Of a DNA stretch of 64,000 nucleotides, positions 34,606 to 50,696 are shown piece by piece. The DNA lies in the NCBI GenBank assembly GCA_965153355.1, contig OZ231127.1, forward strand, positions 66,278,001 through 66,342,000. Direction: 5' to 3'. Under the pieces are notes generated by a model. The model was not told the origin of the DNA, made no database searches, and was given only the letters and a program-made list of their open reading frames with translations. Positions within the stretch are counted from its first letter, which is position 1, and each line of letters starts with the position of its first letter. A program made the translations under genes and the position numbers. Source of the DNA: Flaccisagitta enflata (Eukaryota > Chaetognatha > Sagittoidea > Aphragmophora).

Positions 34606-34998
34606 CCAATTTTTTTTTGCATTTTTTATATTATTGAACATTGGAGAAGACGCGTAAAGACACTAACTCTTTGGTCTATGGTAAAAATTTTAGTCTGTTT
34701 GTCTGTCTGTTTTACTGTCTGACTGTTTTTTAAAATGCTGATGCACACAACTTAGGTCTAATGACCTTGTTTCACCTTATCATGGTTAAAGTAGCCACAT
34801 GCAAGAATCTATTTGCATGTTGTCTCCTATTTGGCGCGTTGCAGATATAGTAAGAGAACTCGTGTCACTTGAAAGATGCCCTCAATCCCTGCGGTAGACT
34901 TAAGACGTGAAAATTTTTGTAAACTTTCTTTTAAAATTTGGCCAACAGTGAATTTCATCTTAGTCCAAGTTTGTTTTTTTAAAGTAAGGTTACAATTT

Positions 34999-35335
34999 CC
35001 TATTGATTGCACCTCACTTTTGAAAACCATTTTTCAAAAAAATATTTTGTCTTTTTTTTTAGTCCTTGATGCGTGACACAAAAATTTTTAAAGTTTTTTG
35101 AAGAAAAAAAATGAAAATACGAGATTTTGGATCTAGGCGAATCAAAACATTTCCTATTGATTGCACCCCATTTTTGAAAACCATTTTTCAAAAAAATATT
35201 TTGTTTTCTTTTCAAGAAAATATTTTTTGTTTTCTAAGTCCTTGACGCGCAACACAAAATTTTTTCAAAAAAAAGTGAAAATACAAGATTTTGGATCTAG
35301 GCAAATCAAACAATTTCCTATCAATTGCACCCCAC
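34999..35335 (+). repeat. three tandem copies of a unit of about 160 bp
   Basis: The units start near 34999, 35155 and 35318 with TTTCCTATTGATTGCACC (CAATTGCACC in the third). They share CAAAAAAATATTTTGT and GATTTTGGATCTAGGC. The DNA is AT-rich and noncoding. Confidence 0.5.
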
Positions 35336-35603
35336 TTTTTTTCAAAAAAATCCTCATTCCGGTTTTTTTTAAAGGCTCTTAGGGGCCCTTAAGAAGTTCA
35401 AAATTTTGGTAAATGAGATGAACAGAGTTATGTGCATATGCCAAGGTATCTTTCAGGACCAAATTCAAGCAGATTAGTTTATGCTAGAGCTCATGCCATT
35501 ACTATCTTCTGACCGGGCGCATTTAAAAGAAAATTTGGAAAATTCAAAAGGACTCAGATTCCGGATCTAAGGTCAATCTCTACCTGCGGGAGAACCTGCT
35601 TTG

Positions 35604-36045
35604 AGGTATTATTTGGTATTATTTGGTATTATATGGTACTATTTGGTATTTTTATTATTATTAATATTTGGTATTATTATTATTGTTTGGTACTATTAAT
35701 ATTATTTGGTACTATTATTATTATTTGGTACTTTTATTATTATTTGGTATTATTTGGTATTATTTGGTACTATTCGGTATTATTTGCTTCGAGGTATTAT
35801 TCAAGGTATTATTCAAGGTATTATTCAAGGTATTATTTGAGGTATTGAGGTATTATTCGAGGTATTATTTGGTATATTATTTAGTATATTATATTAAGTT
35901 TGGTATAGTATTTGGTATAGTATTTGGTAAATTATTTGGTATATTATTATTATTATTATTTGGTATATTATTTTGGTATATCATTTGGTATAGTATTTGA
36001 TATATTATTTGGTATTTGGTATTATATGGTATTATTTGGTATGAT
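35604..36045 (+). repeat. degenerate ATTTGGTATT microsatellite
   Basis: About 440 bp of GGTATTATTTGGTATTATT variants, with a subset reading GGTATTATTCAAGGTATTAT. It is free of stops in some frames only because of composition. Confidence 0.7.
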
Positions 36046-36135
36046 AAACTAATATTTAAGGGTGTCAGATACCAGTTACAGTGAGTTTTGAATGAACCTT
36101 ATTTGTTCACTCTGTATTTAAAATGTGCTGCTTCT

Positions 36136-36534
36136 TTTTAGGTGCGACAAAGCACCTCTATAACTGGCCGTGTCCATTGGTTGGTTGGTCAGTTGGTCGG
36201 GTAACGCATTCGTTCCACGATCCACACGTCACACCTTATTGTAAGTATTTGCTGAAAACAACAACTGCGCTTTAACGCACATTTGCTGTCATTGAGGGAA
36301 AACTCCCAATTAATTATACAATTTAAGGTCTTAACATTATATTAATTGATTTTTGAAAAGTTCAATGTATTCAGAAAAGTATAACCATTCTGATTAACAA
36401 TGAAATTGTCATTTTTAGGTGCGACAAAGCACCTCTTTAACTGGCTGTGTCTATCGGTCGGTCTGTCGGTCTGTCGATAACGCATTCGTTCGACGATCCA
36501 CATGTCGCACCTTATTGGCCTACTTGGCCTTGTT
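36136..36534 (+). repeat. two family B copies
   Basis: 36136-36241 lacks the distal 3-prime end; 36412-36534 is complete: TTTTTAGGTGCGACAAAGCA, TGGCTGTGTCTATCGGTCGG, ACGCATTCGTTCGACGATCC, GTCGCACCTTATTGGCC, ACTTGGCCTTGTT. The intervening 170 bp are unrelated AT-rich DNA. Confidence 0.6.
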
Positions 36535-37257
36535 ACTATATCGCTTAACTACACCATGCTGTTATTCAATGTAAAAAAAGCGAAAAAATAAATATTTTTG
36601 GAGAGAAAATTAAAAGATTAGCTAATTATTCTCCCTATATTAGTCTGAATTTAAAGTATCCATGCATGGAATCTGAGAGTAATTTGTCAAAAGTTAAGCT
36701 GGTTAAAATTTCGAATCTCCACCATTTTTTAAAATCATTACCAAAAATTGCTGAAATGTTAAATTCTCAGTTTAGATACCTAAACCTCCGAGGGCATCAA
36801 GAGTACGGGTCCTAAAAATTTCCTATAGTATTCCTTGGCATACCTTCGCGAGCTCAGCCATCTCCTATGCGTCGCATAGCGTCGCAACCAGGTCAAAGTT
36901 GATAGTGTCTTTGAAAAAGTTGGTAGAGGTTAAAACGTTTTTACGAAGTCGCGACCTATTGCGTGCCGATAGATTGGTTTTCAATGATAACTCCCAACAG
37001 CATTAAACTTGACAAGAACTTGTAACCAGCCCATGAGCACATAACGGAGCCATCATTGCCATCGTTGCAATGCTCCAACAGCTCGTCAACCACCAAACTG
37101 CATCTGCAGCTGTCAACAGGCACCACGTTCTACAAACAGCCCCAATGCCCCCAAGAATGAAAAAGGACATCACCCAACGTTCCTGCACTTCGTGATAACG
37201 CTACCGTTACCATCATGACCGCCAACCAGCTTGTTGACGCCTCTGACGATTCTTATA

Positions 37258-38121
37258 CAGTGGGGTTCGTGGAATAACAGCCTAAACTGGAGGAAGGTAT
37301 TTAAATATCTTAATTTCATTTGACAAACTTGATATTTGAAATATAAGTTATTCACTTGATGCTTTTGTCCCTGAGTTTTTCAGTTGCTATGGAAACCAAA
37401 ATTATTTTTTCAAACATCTGTAACCACTAAAATATCAATATTTTGAGAAATATTGTCAGGGAACATTGCTCAAAATTAAATTTGCTACAACTTTCCCACA
37501 GTATGTTCTGTAAGCATCAGTAATAATCAATAATTTTGGACAATTTCTTTTGTTCACTTTTGGTCCCGGCATTTTAAAATTAGAATTACTAGTCTAGTTG
37601 AGCTTATGATGATAATTCCGAATCAGTGTGTCATTCTGTACAATTAGGACGGCGGTCTTCATTTTTCTCTTTTTAGTTTAAGAAAAAACAAAATATGAAA
37701 AAACATTTTGATGAACCTATAAGCTACTGAATAAGGGGGTTATCTAGGCAACGAGTGAAGGAGCTTTTCCCCAATGAATATTGCTCGTTTGGCCGTTGCT
37801 AGGGGGCATCACACCTAGCAACCGCTAAATGATGCTCCCTAGCAACGGCTAAATGAGCAATATTCTTACAGAACATACTGTGGGAAAGTTGTAGCAAATT
37901 TAATTCTGAGCAATGTTCCCTGATAATATTTGTCAAACTATCAATATTCTAGTTGTTATAAAAGTTCAAAAAAATATTTTTGGTTTCCATAGCAACCGGA
38001 AAACTCAGGGACAAAAGCATCAAGTAAACAACTTATATTTCAAATATCAAGTTTGTCAAATGAAATTAGGACACTTAAATACCTTCCTCCAGTTTAGGCT
38101 GTTATTCCACGAACCCCACTG
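37258..38121. mobile_element. family D foldback MITE, 864 bp
   Basis: The ends CAGTGGGGTTCGTGGAATAA and TTATTCCACGAACCCCACTG are a perfect inverted repeat flanked by TA (37256-37257 and 38122-38123). The arms match for more than 200 bp. Near the centre about 240 bp (37520-37760) is not mirrored and is probably an insertion. Best preserved D copy in the window. Confidence 0.75.
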
Positions 38122-38269
38122 TACTCGTCCCCAACAATATCATGAATTTATTTATCACCAGTCTTGTCCCTTCCATTTCCTGAGTTCCCAAATTTAGAGA
38201 GAATATAGATCTACTCTTCCTTGGAAATATCCATTTGTTCCCGCAATACTATGCTTTACACTTTGATTT

Positions 38270-39053
38270 TTAGTCACGTGCTACGCGACTCCACCCTGCT
38301 TTGTCCGTCTGTTGGTTGGTTGGTCCATCACATTTTACTTATTTGTCTGCGACGGAATACTTTTCCGACGCGGACTATAATTTGAGGCGGACAATGCCAT
38401 TTTACAATGCTGTTTGACCATACCCTTTGATAATACCTTTTGACAACACCGTTTGACAATGCCATTTGGCAACGCCGTTTGACAACGCTGTTTGACAACG
38501 CTGTTTGACAACGCCGTTTGACAACGCCGTTTGACAACGCCGTTTGACAACGCCGTTTGACAACGCCGTTTGACAACGCCGTTTGACAACGCCGTTTGAC
38601 AACGCCGTTTGACAACGCCGTTTGACAACGCCGTTTGACGCGCCGTTTACGCCGTTTGACAACGCCGTTTGACCGCGTTTGACAACGCCGTTGACAACGC
38701 CGTTTGACAACGCCGTTTGACAACGCCGTTTGACCGCCGTTTGACAACGCCGTTTGACGCCGTTTGACAACGCCGTTTGACAACGCCGTTTGACAACGCC
38801 GTTTGACAACGCCGTTTGACAACGCCGTTTGACAACGCCGTTTGACAACGCCGTTTGACAACGCCGTTTGACAATGCCATTTGACAATGCCATTTGACAA
38901 CGCTGCGGACCCATACTCTTTTTAGATTTTTTTATGACTTTTTTAGATTCTTACTTTTTGACCTTCCTGCTCCTTCCCAAATGGTCCAGTGACCTCAAAT
39001 ACGGCCCCTGCCCACCTGCACGCGACTGGAGCAGCCGTGTATCCGGCCTTGTC
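38270..39053 (+). repeat. family A element split by a family E element
   Basis: The A 5-prime half (TTTTTAGTCACGTGCTACGC, GTCCGTCTGTTGGTTGG) ends at 38342. The 3-prime half resumes at about 38928 (CTTTTTGACCTTCCTGCTCC, CCTGCCCACCTGCACGCGACT, CCGTGTATCCGGCCTTGT). The insert 38343-38927 starts GTCTGCGACGGAATACTTTT, CCGACGCGGAC, ends GCTGCGGACCCATACTCTTT, and is otherwise a 13-bp minisatellite. Confidence 0.65.
38440..38900 (+). repeat. 13-bp minisatellite ACAACGCCGTTTG
   Basis: About 35 copies, with a few short deletions (38630-38760). The same 13-bp unit in the opposite orientation fills part of the E element at 31050-31495. Open frames across it on the minus strand are composition artefacts. 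Confidence 0.85.
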
Positions 39054-39500
39054 AAGTGGCAGACATGCAACTCCATTGTTTCGTTGGTTTGTCTGTCCCT
39101 GGTGATCGAGTCAGAAAGTGGCAAAACGAGCGTTTTAGATACCTTTTGTGTATGTTTGTGTTTGTGTGCGGGGGGGGGGAGTGGATGAGGGTTGGTTGCT
39201 CCTGCCCACCCGTCCGAAACGATTTTGTGACCCCGCATCACTTGCATAGCTCTATGAGATATTTGATATTCATTTTCAGGTAAACAAGTGACGAGGGTCA
39301 CAATATAATTGCAGACGGGTGGGTAGGGGCATCCAACCCCCAGCTTTACCCAATCCCCACCCCCAACCCCCCTCCCACTCAAAATCTACGGCAGCATCAA
39401 AAATGCACGTTTTTGCGTTTTCAATTCGAGCGTGACGGGCCAACGGATGGACGGACGGACAGACGGATAAAGCCTCTTAGAGTTGCGTGTCCAATAGGGA
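39050..39500. repeat. paired C-subtype A elements and G/C-rich tracts
   Basis: A plus-oriented copy (39050-39240) ends CCTGCCCACCCGTCCGAAAC / GATTTTGTGACCCCGCATCA. A minus-oriented copy (39285-39492) starts CAAGTGACGAGGGTCACAAT and ends GAGTTGCGTGTCC. The related tail CGCAACGATATTGTGACCCC occurs at 42417-42440 and, inverted, at 46375-46405. Confidence 0.5.
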
Positions 39501-39618
39501 TAGAGATAGATTTAGATAGGTTGCTCGGCAGTATCAGCCAAAAATCTGTGTCCGTCTGTCTCGTTTTCTGTCTGAGTCAGTCTGTCTGTCTGTGTCTGTG
39601 TCAGTCTCTCCCTCTGTT

Positions 39619-39740
<122 letters not shown>

Positions 39741-40278
39741 GCTTCGAAATTGCTAAAAATATGCCGTTTTCAGCTAGTCAATTTCGCCGAGGAATCCGGA
39801 AATCGTGGTCCCGAAAGGCGAATACTTATTGGCTTACTTATACTTGCTAATAACCAAACATCTCCATAAAGGCCGAACTCCTAGAAAACAATTCACGACT
39901 TAGAGAGAATTGAGAGAAAATCTGCCTCAGTGTAGTCATCGTCACATTTACAATACTCATAAAATACTCATACTCATACGATTTAGCGTTTTTCATGATT
40001 GGGCCTTTTCCTACTATTTTTTTTTGGCATGGCTATTTAATGCATTTATTTAATGAAAATGAGTAATTTGTTTGTTACGGAAAACGTTTATCTAGCAATT
40101 TTTGTTCAGTGATTAGCTCATGAAGAGAAAGAAGGTGAAACAGAAACTCCCGATAGGGCGATTTTGTATTTTTAAATCACCCCGACTTAAAGATTCATAG
40201 ATCTGTATGTTACGAGGTATCAAGTGAAAGCACTTGCATTACTGCATCAACTCATACCGGTCATTAGGGGTTTGGAGA

Positions 40279-40412
40279 AAACAAGGCCGAATACACGGCA
40301 GCATTAGTCGCGGACGGGTGGGCAGGAGCGGAAAAAGTCAAAAAACAGTTTTGTGACCGACTGACCGACGGACCGACGGTAGCTTATAGAGTCGCGTGTC
40401 CGCGACTACAAA
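40279..40412 (-). repeat. repeat family A copy, minus orientation
   Basis: It reads ACAAGGCCGAATACACGGCA, GTCGCGGACGGGTGGGCAGG, GACCGACTGACCGACGGACC and the hairpin AGTCGCGTGTCCGCGACT. A further 5-prime fragment in the same orientation is at 41062-41156, inside an intron of the minus-strand gene. Confidence 0.6.
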
Positions 40413-40506
40413 AAGTTTTCTTTTACATTACTACACAATAAATTCGATTCAACTTTTCCACTTTTATCGTGATTAATTTCTCGCACGTCGCCGTCATTTT
40501 GCTTAC

Positions 40507-42959
40507 CTCCATTGATTCGGTTTTGTATCTTCGAGGTATCCTCTGGTCTAGTTGAATGGCAGGGACCACTTTTCTAAGTGCGTAATCTTTCTTATGCTGT
40601 GCGAATTGGGAAAGTCATTCATTGTTATGATGCCCTAAGCAAATGTAATTCATCCTTCACCGAGTTATTTCAGGTCATTCCTATTTCACCTGGCAACAGG
40701 GCTGTACTTTTCCCGCGTGCACGATTTCTTGCAGCGCCGGGTGGTCCTTGTACTTGGCATTGTATTCCGTTCTGTAAGCTATACAAGGAAGTTGGATGAC
40801 ACTCTTCTTCTCTGGCGCATCCCACCACAACTCGTCTGGCTTGTAGTGTCGGCGCTGAGCTAGGAAATTCGGATCCTGTTGGTGTAATCGGAAAGAACCG
40901 AATGATCACCACAAAACCAACCGAATGATGGTACCTTATAGTCGCGTGCGGTTGTTAAGACCATAGAACTAAGAGATTAAAGGACAAAGACTGAAATAAA
41001 AGACAAGAAGGCTCAACGTAAATTGTCTTGAATTAACTTGGAATGACTTAAAAATGACGCAAAAGACAAAAAAAGCTAAGCGTGACGGACGGACGGACGG
41101 ACCGACTGACCGACAGACGGACAGAGCGGGTCATAGTCGCGTGCACGCGACTAAAAAATCAACAAGTCTATCTTTGCTCCCTGTCGCACCAATGTGATGC
41201 TCTCGGATTTGATCACGCGTGAAAATTGCTACCCAGCATTGACTCTCAAGTAATTAGTCTCTCTCTCTTTCTCTACCTTCATGACTCTGTCCTTGTCTGG
41301 CCCGTAAATGGCAAGATTCTCCACTTTGGGTTTGTCACTAGGGATCGCGTCGGACTTGTAGTCTTTGCTGGTGTACTTCCTCCGGTCTTCGCGAGTGAAT
41401 CTTGGATAACTGAGGACGTAAGTCGAGTTGTACGGGTCCAAAAGACGAGTGATACTCAATTCGTTGTTCGTCTTCGGAAGTCCGCTGAAGGGAATGTCAC
41501 GATCCTCTTTGCGGAACTTGCCGGGTTTGTCCTTGGAACAATTCCGAGTAAGATTGACGAAAAATGATTTGACTCCCATTCTCTTAAAGAGTCGCGCTTT
41601 TCGGCGCGAATTTGAGCACGCATATCATTAAGCGATTTAGGACCGAAGAGGCTTATAATTGAGGATAATTGATTATTGATTATTGATTATGTACCGTGAA
41701 CTTGGGCTCGGTATCGATATCCTTGAGGTACTCCAAATGTTGGGTATCAGTTTTGGGGAAAGACTCCGGTGTGTCGACGAACTTTTCTTTGTATTCGGAG
41801 TTCCGGGTTTGCGTGGTAAGCGGAACCCTTGCGCTGGCAGCTTGCAGTTTCAAATGAAGAGAGTCCAAGTAAAGAACGTCTCCTGCGGGACGCGCCTTCG
41901 GACGCCTCTCATTGTAAAGAGCCGAATCGTAATCCTTTTTGTTGTGAGTTGATCCTGATTCGCGTAATACAACAATAACATTTGAAAAAAAAAATCTTTG
42001 CCTCCTTTCCTGGTCTCCCAATTCTTTCTTTTTCTTCCATTTCCTTCTCTTTCCCTTAATTCTTTTCGTCTCTCTTTCTTTCCTTCATCTCCCTTTCTTT
42101 CCGTCATCTCCCTTTCTTTCCGTCATCTCCCTTTCTTTCCTTCACCTCCCTTTCTTTCCTTCACCTCCCTTTCTTTCCTTCATCTCCCTTTCTTTCCTTC
42201 ATCTCCCTTTCTTTCCTTCATCTCCCTTTCTTTCCTTCATCTCTCTTTCTTTCCTTCATCTCCCTTTCTTTCCTTCATCTCCCTTTCTTTCCTTCATCTC
42301 CCTTTCTTTCCTTCATCTCCCTTTCTTTCCTTCATCTCCCTTTCTTTCCTTCATCTCCCTTTCTTTCCTTCATCTCCCTTTCTTTCCTTCATCTCCCTTT
42401 CTTTCCTTCATCTCCCGCAACGATATTGTGACCCCGCGTCACTTGTTCCTTCTCTCCCGCTCCCGCTGTTTGGCAGTTGCTTAAGTTGAGCGGCATGACT
42501 AACCCGTCGTCGTCCTGAATTTATAGTTAGGATCATTGAGCTTTTTCCATGCAGAGTTGACGCTCGGTGGAAGTTCATCGTGCATCGTAGTACAATTTTT
42601 GTATTCGTTGTTGAATTCTTGCGGTATAGCGTTGCACGCTCCATGACCCTGAGTAGAATGCTAGCTGTAAAATCTTTTTTCAAGTAACTCAAATTGCATT
42701 TATTTGCATGTTTAATTCTATCGTGTAGATCGTGTTCACAGGATCACAACGACTAAAGCGTGAAGGGTACTCAATTTCTTACGATTTTGTAGTTGGATTG
42801 CCATGTGTTGTTGTCGAGGCATGTGTCGACGGCGTAGCATTCGCGCGTGATGGCGCTGGGCTCGCATTTGCGGCACTCGGCGACGTCCGTTCGTTCCACT
42901 TCCGGTTTGTACTCGACGCCTGACGACGGCACGCCGTATGTCTCCACCGATTTTATCAT
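40507..42959 (-). CDS. unrecognised multi-exon gene nested antisense in PPP6R intron 8
   Basis: Exons in transcript order: 42783-42959, 42504-42648, 41695-41954, 41277-41531, 40690-40875 and, tentatively, 40507-40542. All junctions are GT-AG and phase-consistent, giving at least 353 residues from [14 protein letters not shown]. Recurrent short motifs with Thr/Asn followed by Tyr stand out: [64 protein letters not shown]. That pattern resembles axonemal or microtubule-inner proteins of the SAXO/CFAP kind, but I do not recognise the family. The 3-prime end is open; a last exon near 39774-39824 ending in TAG is possible but its acceptor is weak. A Cys pair (ECRKCEP-like) lies near residue 30. 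No signal peptide or membrane segment is visible. Confidence 0.6.
42075..42415 (+). repeat. 19-bp tandem array TTTCTTTCCTTCATCTCCC
   Basis: About 18 copies with very few differences, in an intron of the antisense gene. It ends against a C-subtype A-family tail (CGCAACGATATTGTGACC). Confidence 0.9.
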
Positions 42960-43224
42960 TTCTGACGTTTTTTGGCCTCAAGCCGAATATTTTTTTCAAA
43001 GATCCGTCATGTTGATTTTTTTAGTGTATGCCCTCAACGGATTCCTCGATTTTACTTGTTATTTCCCTTCTCATTTTCGATACGTGTCATCCACTTCTCT
43101 TTTGATCGATGAGTGCGGTTTATTGAAAGTGTATAAAGAGTAAGCCTGATGGCGATTATCCTTACCTTATTTCTATCTTTATCTTATCTTTACCTTATTT
43201 CTATCTTTATCTTTCCCGTTGCAG

Positions 43225-47848
<4,624 letters not shown>

Positions 47849-48274
47849 GTAAGCTTTCCCATAAATGTGGTTAAAATTGTTACAAATTTACATATAGTCA
47901 CTCGCTTATCGAGTCTCTCGTTGAACGTACTGTGGTTGAAACGAGCTCAGATCTTCACAAACCCGCTAACTAGATCTTTTGACGTACCGTTTCAGTTTCA
48001 TGGAGTTTTATACGGAATGTGCCACATAATGGCAGTATGCGCATCGGTATAGACTGACGAGTCTTACGTATTACTATAGATATGATCTAACTTGTTTACA
48101 GTGAACTAGGTAGAGCGCTTTCTTATCCAACTTGGCATTAGACGTACTAACAGAGTGGAGTTCTTTGTATGTATGAGTGGTGTTCATTGTTGATAAGAGG
48201 GACATTTTCAGACCGACTTGTCTTAAAGGACGATTTAATTCTCGCAATATCGACTGCACACAAATTTGAGTTAA

Positions 48275-48445
48275 ATGGAAATGGATGGAAAGGAGAAATG
48301 GAAAAGGACGTAAGGAAGAAGGAAAAAAGAAGATGGAAGAAGGAAAAAGAAGATGGAAGAAAGAAAAAGAAGATGGGAGAAGGAAAAAGAAGATGGAAGA
48401 AGGAAAAAGAAGATGGAAGAAGGAAAAAGAAGATGGAAAGGAAGA
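48275..48445 (+). repeat. 18-bp purine array GAAGGAAAAAGAAGATGG
   Basis: Seven or eight near-identical copies flanked by the looser ATGGAAAGGAGAAATGG type. Similar purine-rich DNA follows every family G element downstream. Confidence 0.8.
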
Positions 48446-48534
48446 AGGGGGAACAGGTCGCCCAAGGGCAATATGTGGTCAGCGATACCCGTTGCCCTGC
48501 TTTGAGTGATTATGAATTGGAGTGAAGGGAAGCA

Positions 48535-49163
48535 GGGCAGCGGCCCCAAAGAGGACGAAGTCCAGTAGAACACAGGGGGACTTTCGTTCGTCCTGCCTGA
48601 AGAAGTGGATGAGATGCTATAGAGGGCTGACTGAAGGCCTTCAAGAGCCTAAACTGAGGTCTGAGAAGGCTGATACAAGGCCTGAGAATGCCAATTAGAA
48701 GCTTGAGAGGGCTGACTTGAAGCCTGATAGCAATAAATTGAGGCTTAGATGGCTGATTTGAGGCCTGAGAGGCCAGGTTTAGGCCTGAGAGGCCAGGATT
48801 GAGGTCTGAAAATTTAGATTTGAGGCCTGCGAGGCCTAATTTGAGGCCTGAGAGGCCTAATTCGTGGTCTGAGAGGCCAATTTGAGGCCTAAGAGGCCAA
48901 ATTTGAGGTTTGCCAGGCCAATTTGAGGCCTGAGGCGCTGGATTTGAGGCCTAAGAGGCTGGATTTGAGGCCAGAAAGGCTGGATTTGAGGCCAGAAAGG
49001 CTGGATTTGAGGCCTAAGAGGCTGGATTTGAGGCCTGAGAGGCCAGATTTGAGGCCTGAGGGCTTGACGGAGGGGGGGGGGGACGAACAAACGAACGGAT
49101 GGACGGACGAACGAAAGTCCCCCTGTGTTCTACAGGACTTTGTCCCCTTCGGGGCCGCTGCCC
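48535..49163. mobile_element. family G element 1 with internal minisatellite
   Basis: The ends GGGCAGCGGCCCCAAAGAGG and CCCCTTCGGGGCCGCTGCCC begin an inverted repeat of about 60 bp (continuing CAGTAGAACACAGGGGGACT against AGTCCCCCTGTGTTCTACAG). The interior is a 21-27-bp minisatellite (GAGGCCTGAGAGGCCA-type). Confidence 0.7.
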
Positions 49164-49339
49164 AAAAAGGCGAAAAAAAAATATGAAAAGGAAGAAGGGG
49201 AAAAATATGGAAAGGAAGAAGGGGGAAAAGATGGAGGGGAAGAAGGGAAAGAGATGGAAAGGAACTAGTCATCCAAGGATCGCACATGGTCAGCGGTACC
49301 CGATGTCCTGCTTGGGGTGATAAAGTGAAGTAGTGGAGC

Positions 49340-49798
49340 AGGGCAGAGGCCCCAAAGGGCTGATGTCCTGTAGGACATGGGGCGGGGGGAATTTCCAGAC
49401 GTCCTGAGGGGGAATATAGCAGGCCTAAGAGGTAATTGAGGCGGGGTTTGAAGTCTGGGGGGAAGATTTATGCCTGCAGATTAGATTTGAGGTCTTGGGG
49501 CAGGCTCTAGGCCTTGGGGGAAGATTTGAGGCCTGTAATTCTTATTTTAGGTCTGGAGAGCGTATTTGAGGTCTGGAGAGCTGATTTGAGGCCTTGAGAG
49601 CTGATTTGAGGCCTGGAGAACCAATTTGAGGCCCGGAGAGCTGATTTGAGGCCTGGAGGGCTAATTTGAGGATATGAGGCCTTGATGGCCAACCGGGGGG
49701 ATGGATGGACAAACGGATGGATGGACGGACAGATGGATGGACGGACATCTGGAAATTCCCCCGTCCTACAGGAGATCGGCCCTTTGGGGCCGCTGCCC
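49340..49798. mobile_element. family G element 2 with internal minisatellite
   Basis: The ends are GGGCAGAGGCCCCAAAGGGC and GCCCTTTGGGGCCGCTGCCC, with TCCTGTAGGAC and ATTTCCAGACGTCC matched inside. The interior repeats GAGAGCTGATTTGAGGCCTG (about 49540-49690). Confidence 0.65.
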
Positions 49799-50212
49799 AA
49801 AAAGAAGGGAAAAAAAGATGACAAATAAGAAGAGAAAAAGATGAAAAGGAGTAAGGGAAATGATGAAAAGGAAGTAAGGGAAAACATGGAAAGGAATTAT
49901 GGGAAAAGATGGGGGAAAACAGATGGAAAGGAAGAAGGGAAAACAGATGGAAAGGAAGTAAGGGAAAAGATGGAAAGGAAATAAGGGAAAAGATGGGGGG
50001 AAAACAGATTGAAAGGAAGAAGGGAAAACAGATGGAAAGGAAGTATGGGAAAAGATTGAAAGGAAGTTAGGGAAAAGATGGGTAGCAAGAGTGGAAAAAA
50101 GTTGGAAAGGAAGAATGGTGAATGATGCAAAGAACAGGTCGCCCAAGGGCAATACGTGGTCAGCGATACCCGTTGCCCTGCTTTGCATGGTTGTAAATCG
50201 GAATGAGAGGCA

Positions 50213-50696
50213 GGGCAGCGGCCCCAAAGGGGACAAAGTCCTGTAGAATACGGGACTTTCGTTCGTTCGTTCGTCCATCCATCCATCCGTCCCCAAGGCC
50301 GTCTCAGGCCTGAAATCTGCCCTCTTAGGCCTGAAATCTGCCCTCTTAGGCCTAAAATCTGCCCTCTCAGGCCTAAAATCTGCCCTCTCAGGCCTGAAAT
50401 CTGCTCTCTCAGGCCTTGCATCTGAGAGGGCAGATTTCAGGCCTGGGAGGGCAGATTTTAGGCCTGAGAGGACAGGTTGCAGGCCAGAAAGGGCAAATTT
50501 CAGGCCTAAGAGGGCAGATTCAAGGCCTGAGAGGGCAAATTTCAGGCCTGAGAGGACTGATTTCAGGCCTGAGAGGGCAGATTTCAGGCCTGAGAGGGCT
50601 TTGGGGAGACGAACAAACAGACGGATGGACAAACAAACGAACAATTGAAAGTCCCCTGTGTTCTACAGGACTTCATCCCCTTCGAGGCCGCTGCCC
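50213..50696. mobile_element. family G element 3 with a head-to-head minisatellite
   Basis: The ends are GGGCAGCGGCCCCAAAGGGG and CTTCGAGGCCGCTGCCC. The minisatellite (CAGGCCTGAAATCTGCCCTC) runs in one orientation up to about 50418 and in the opposite orientation (GAGGGCAGATTTCAGGCCTG) afterwards, so the whole element is a large palindrome. Confidence 0.7.

Larger units (their letters stand above)
30180..36118 (+). repeat. composite repeat J-A-K pulled apart by insertions
   Basis: Pieces in order: J 30186-30358, J 32386-32474, J 32990-33170, A-like 33172-33263 and 34680-34770, K 34771-34895 and 36046-36118. Each matches consecutive parts of the intact copy 1227-2105. The intervening blocks are insertions: E (30360-32385), I (32475-32989), E (33264-34605) and a block of tandem repeats (34900-36045). 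An element of about 0.9 kb is thus spread over 5.9 kb. Confidence 0.55.

Noticed and set aside
35633-36000. Tyr/Leu-rich open frames
   Set aside because: Low-complexity ATTTGGTATT microsatellite.
38328-38914. Minus-strand open frames of 77-190 codons
   Set aside because: Products of the 13-bp ACAACGCCGTTTG minisatellite.
39774-39824. Possible last exon of the antisense gene (17 codons ending TAG)
   Set aside because: Frame fits, but the acceptor (CCAATAAG) lacks a pyrimidine tract; kept only as a mention.
41226-41567. Plus-strand 113-codon frame
   Set aside because: Lies opposite exon 4 of the minus-strand gene, whose frame splices in phase with its neighbours; the plus frame does not.
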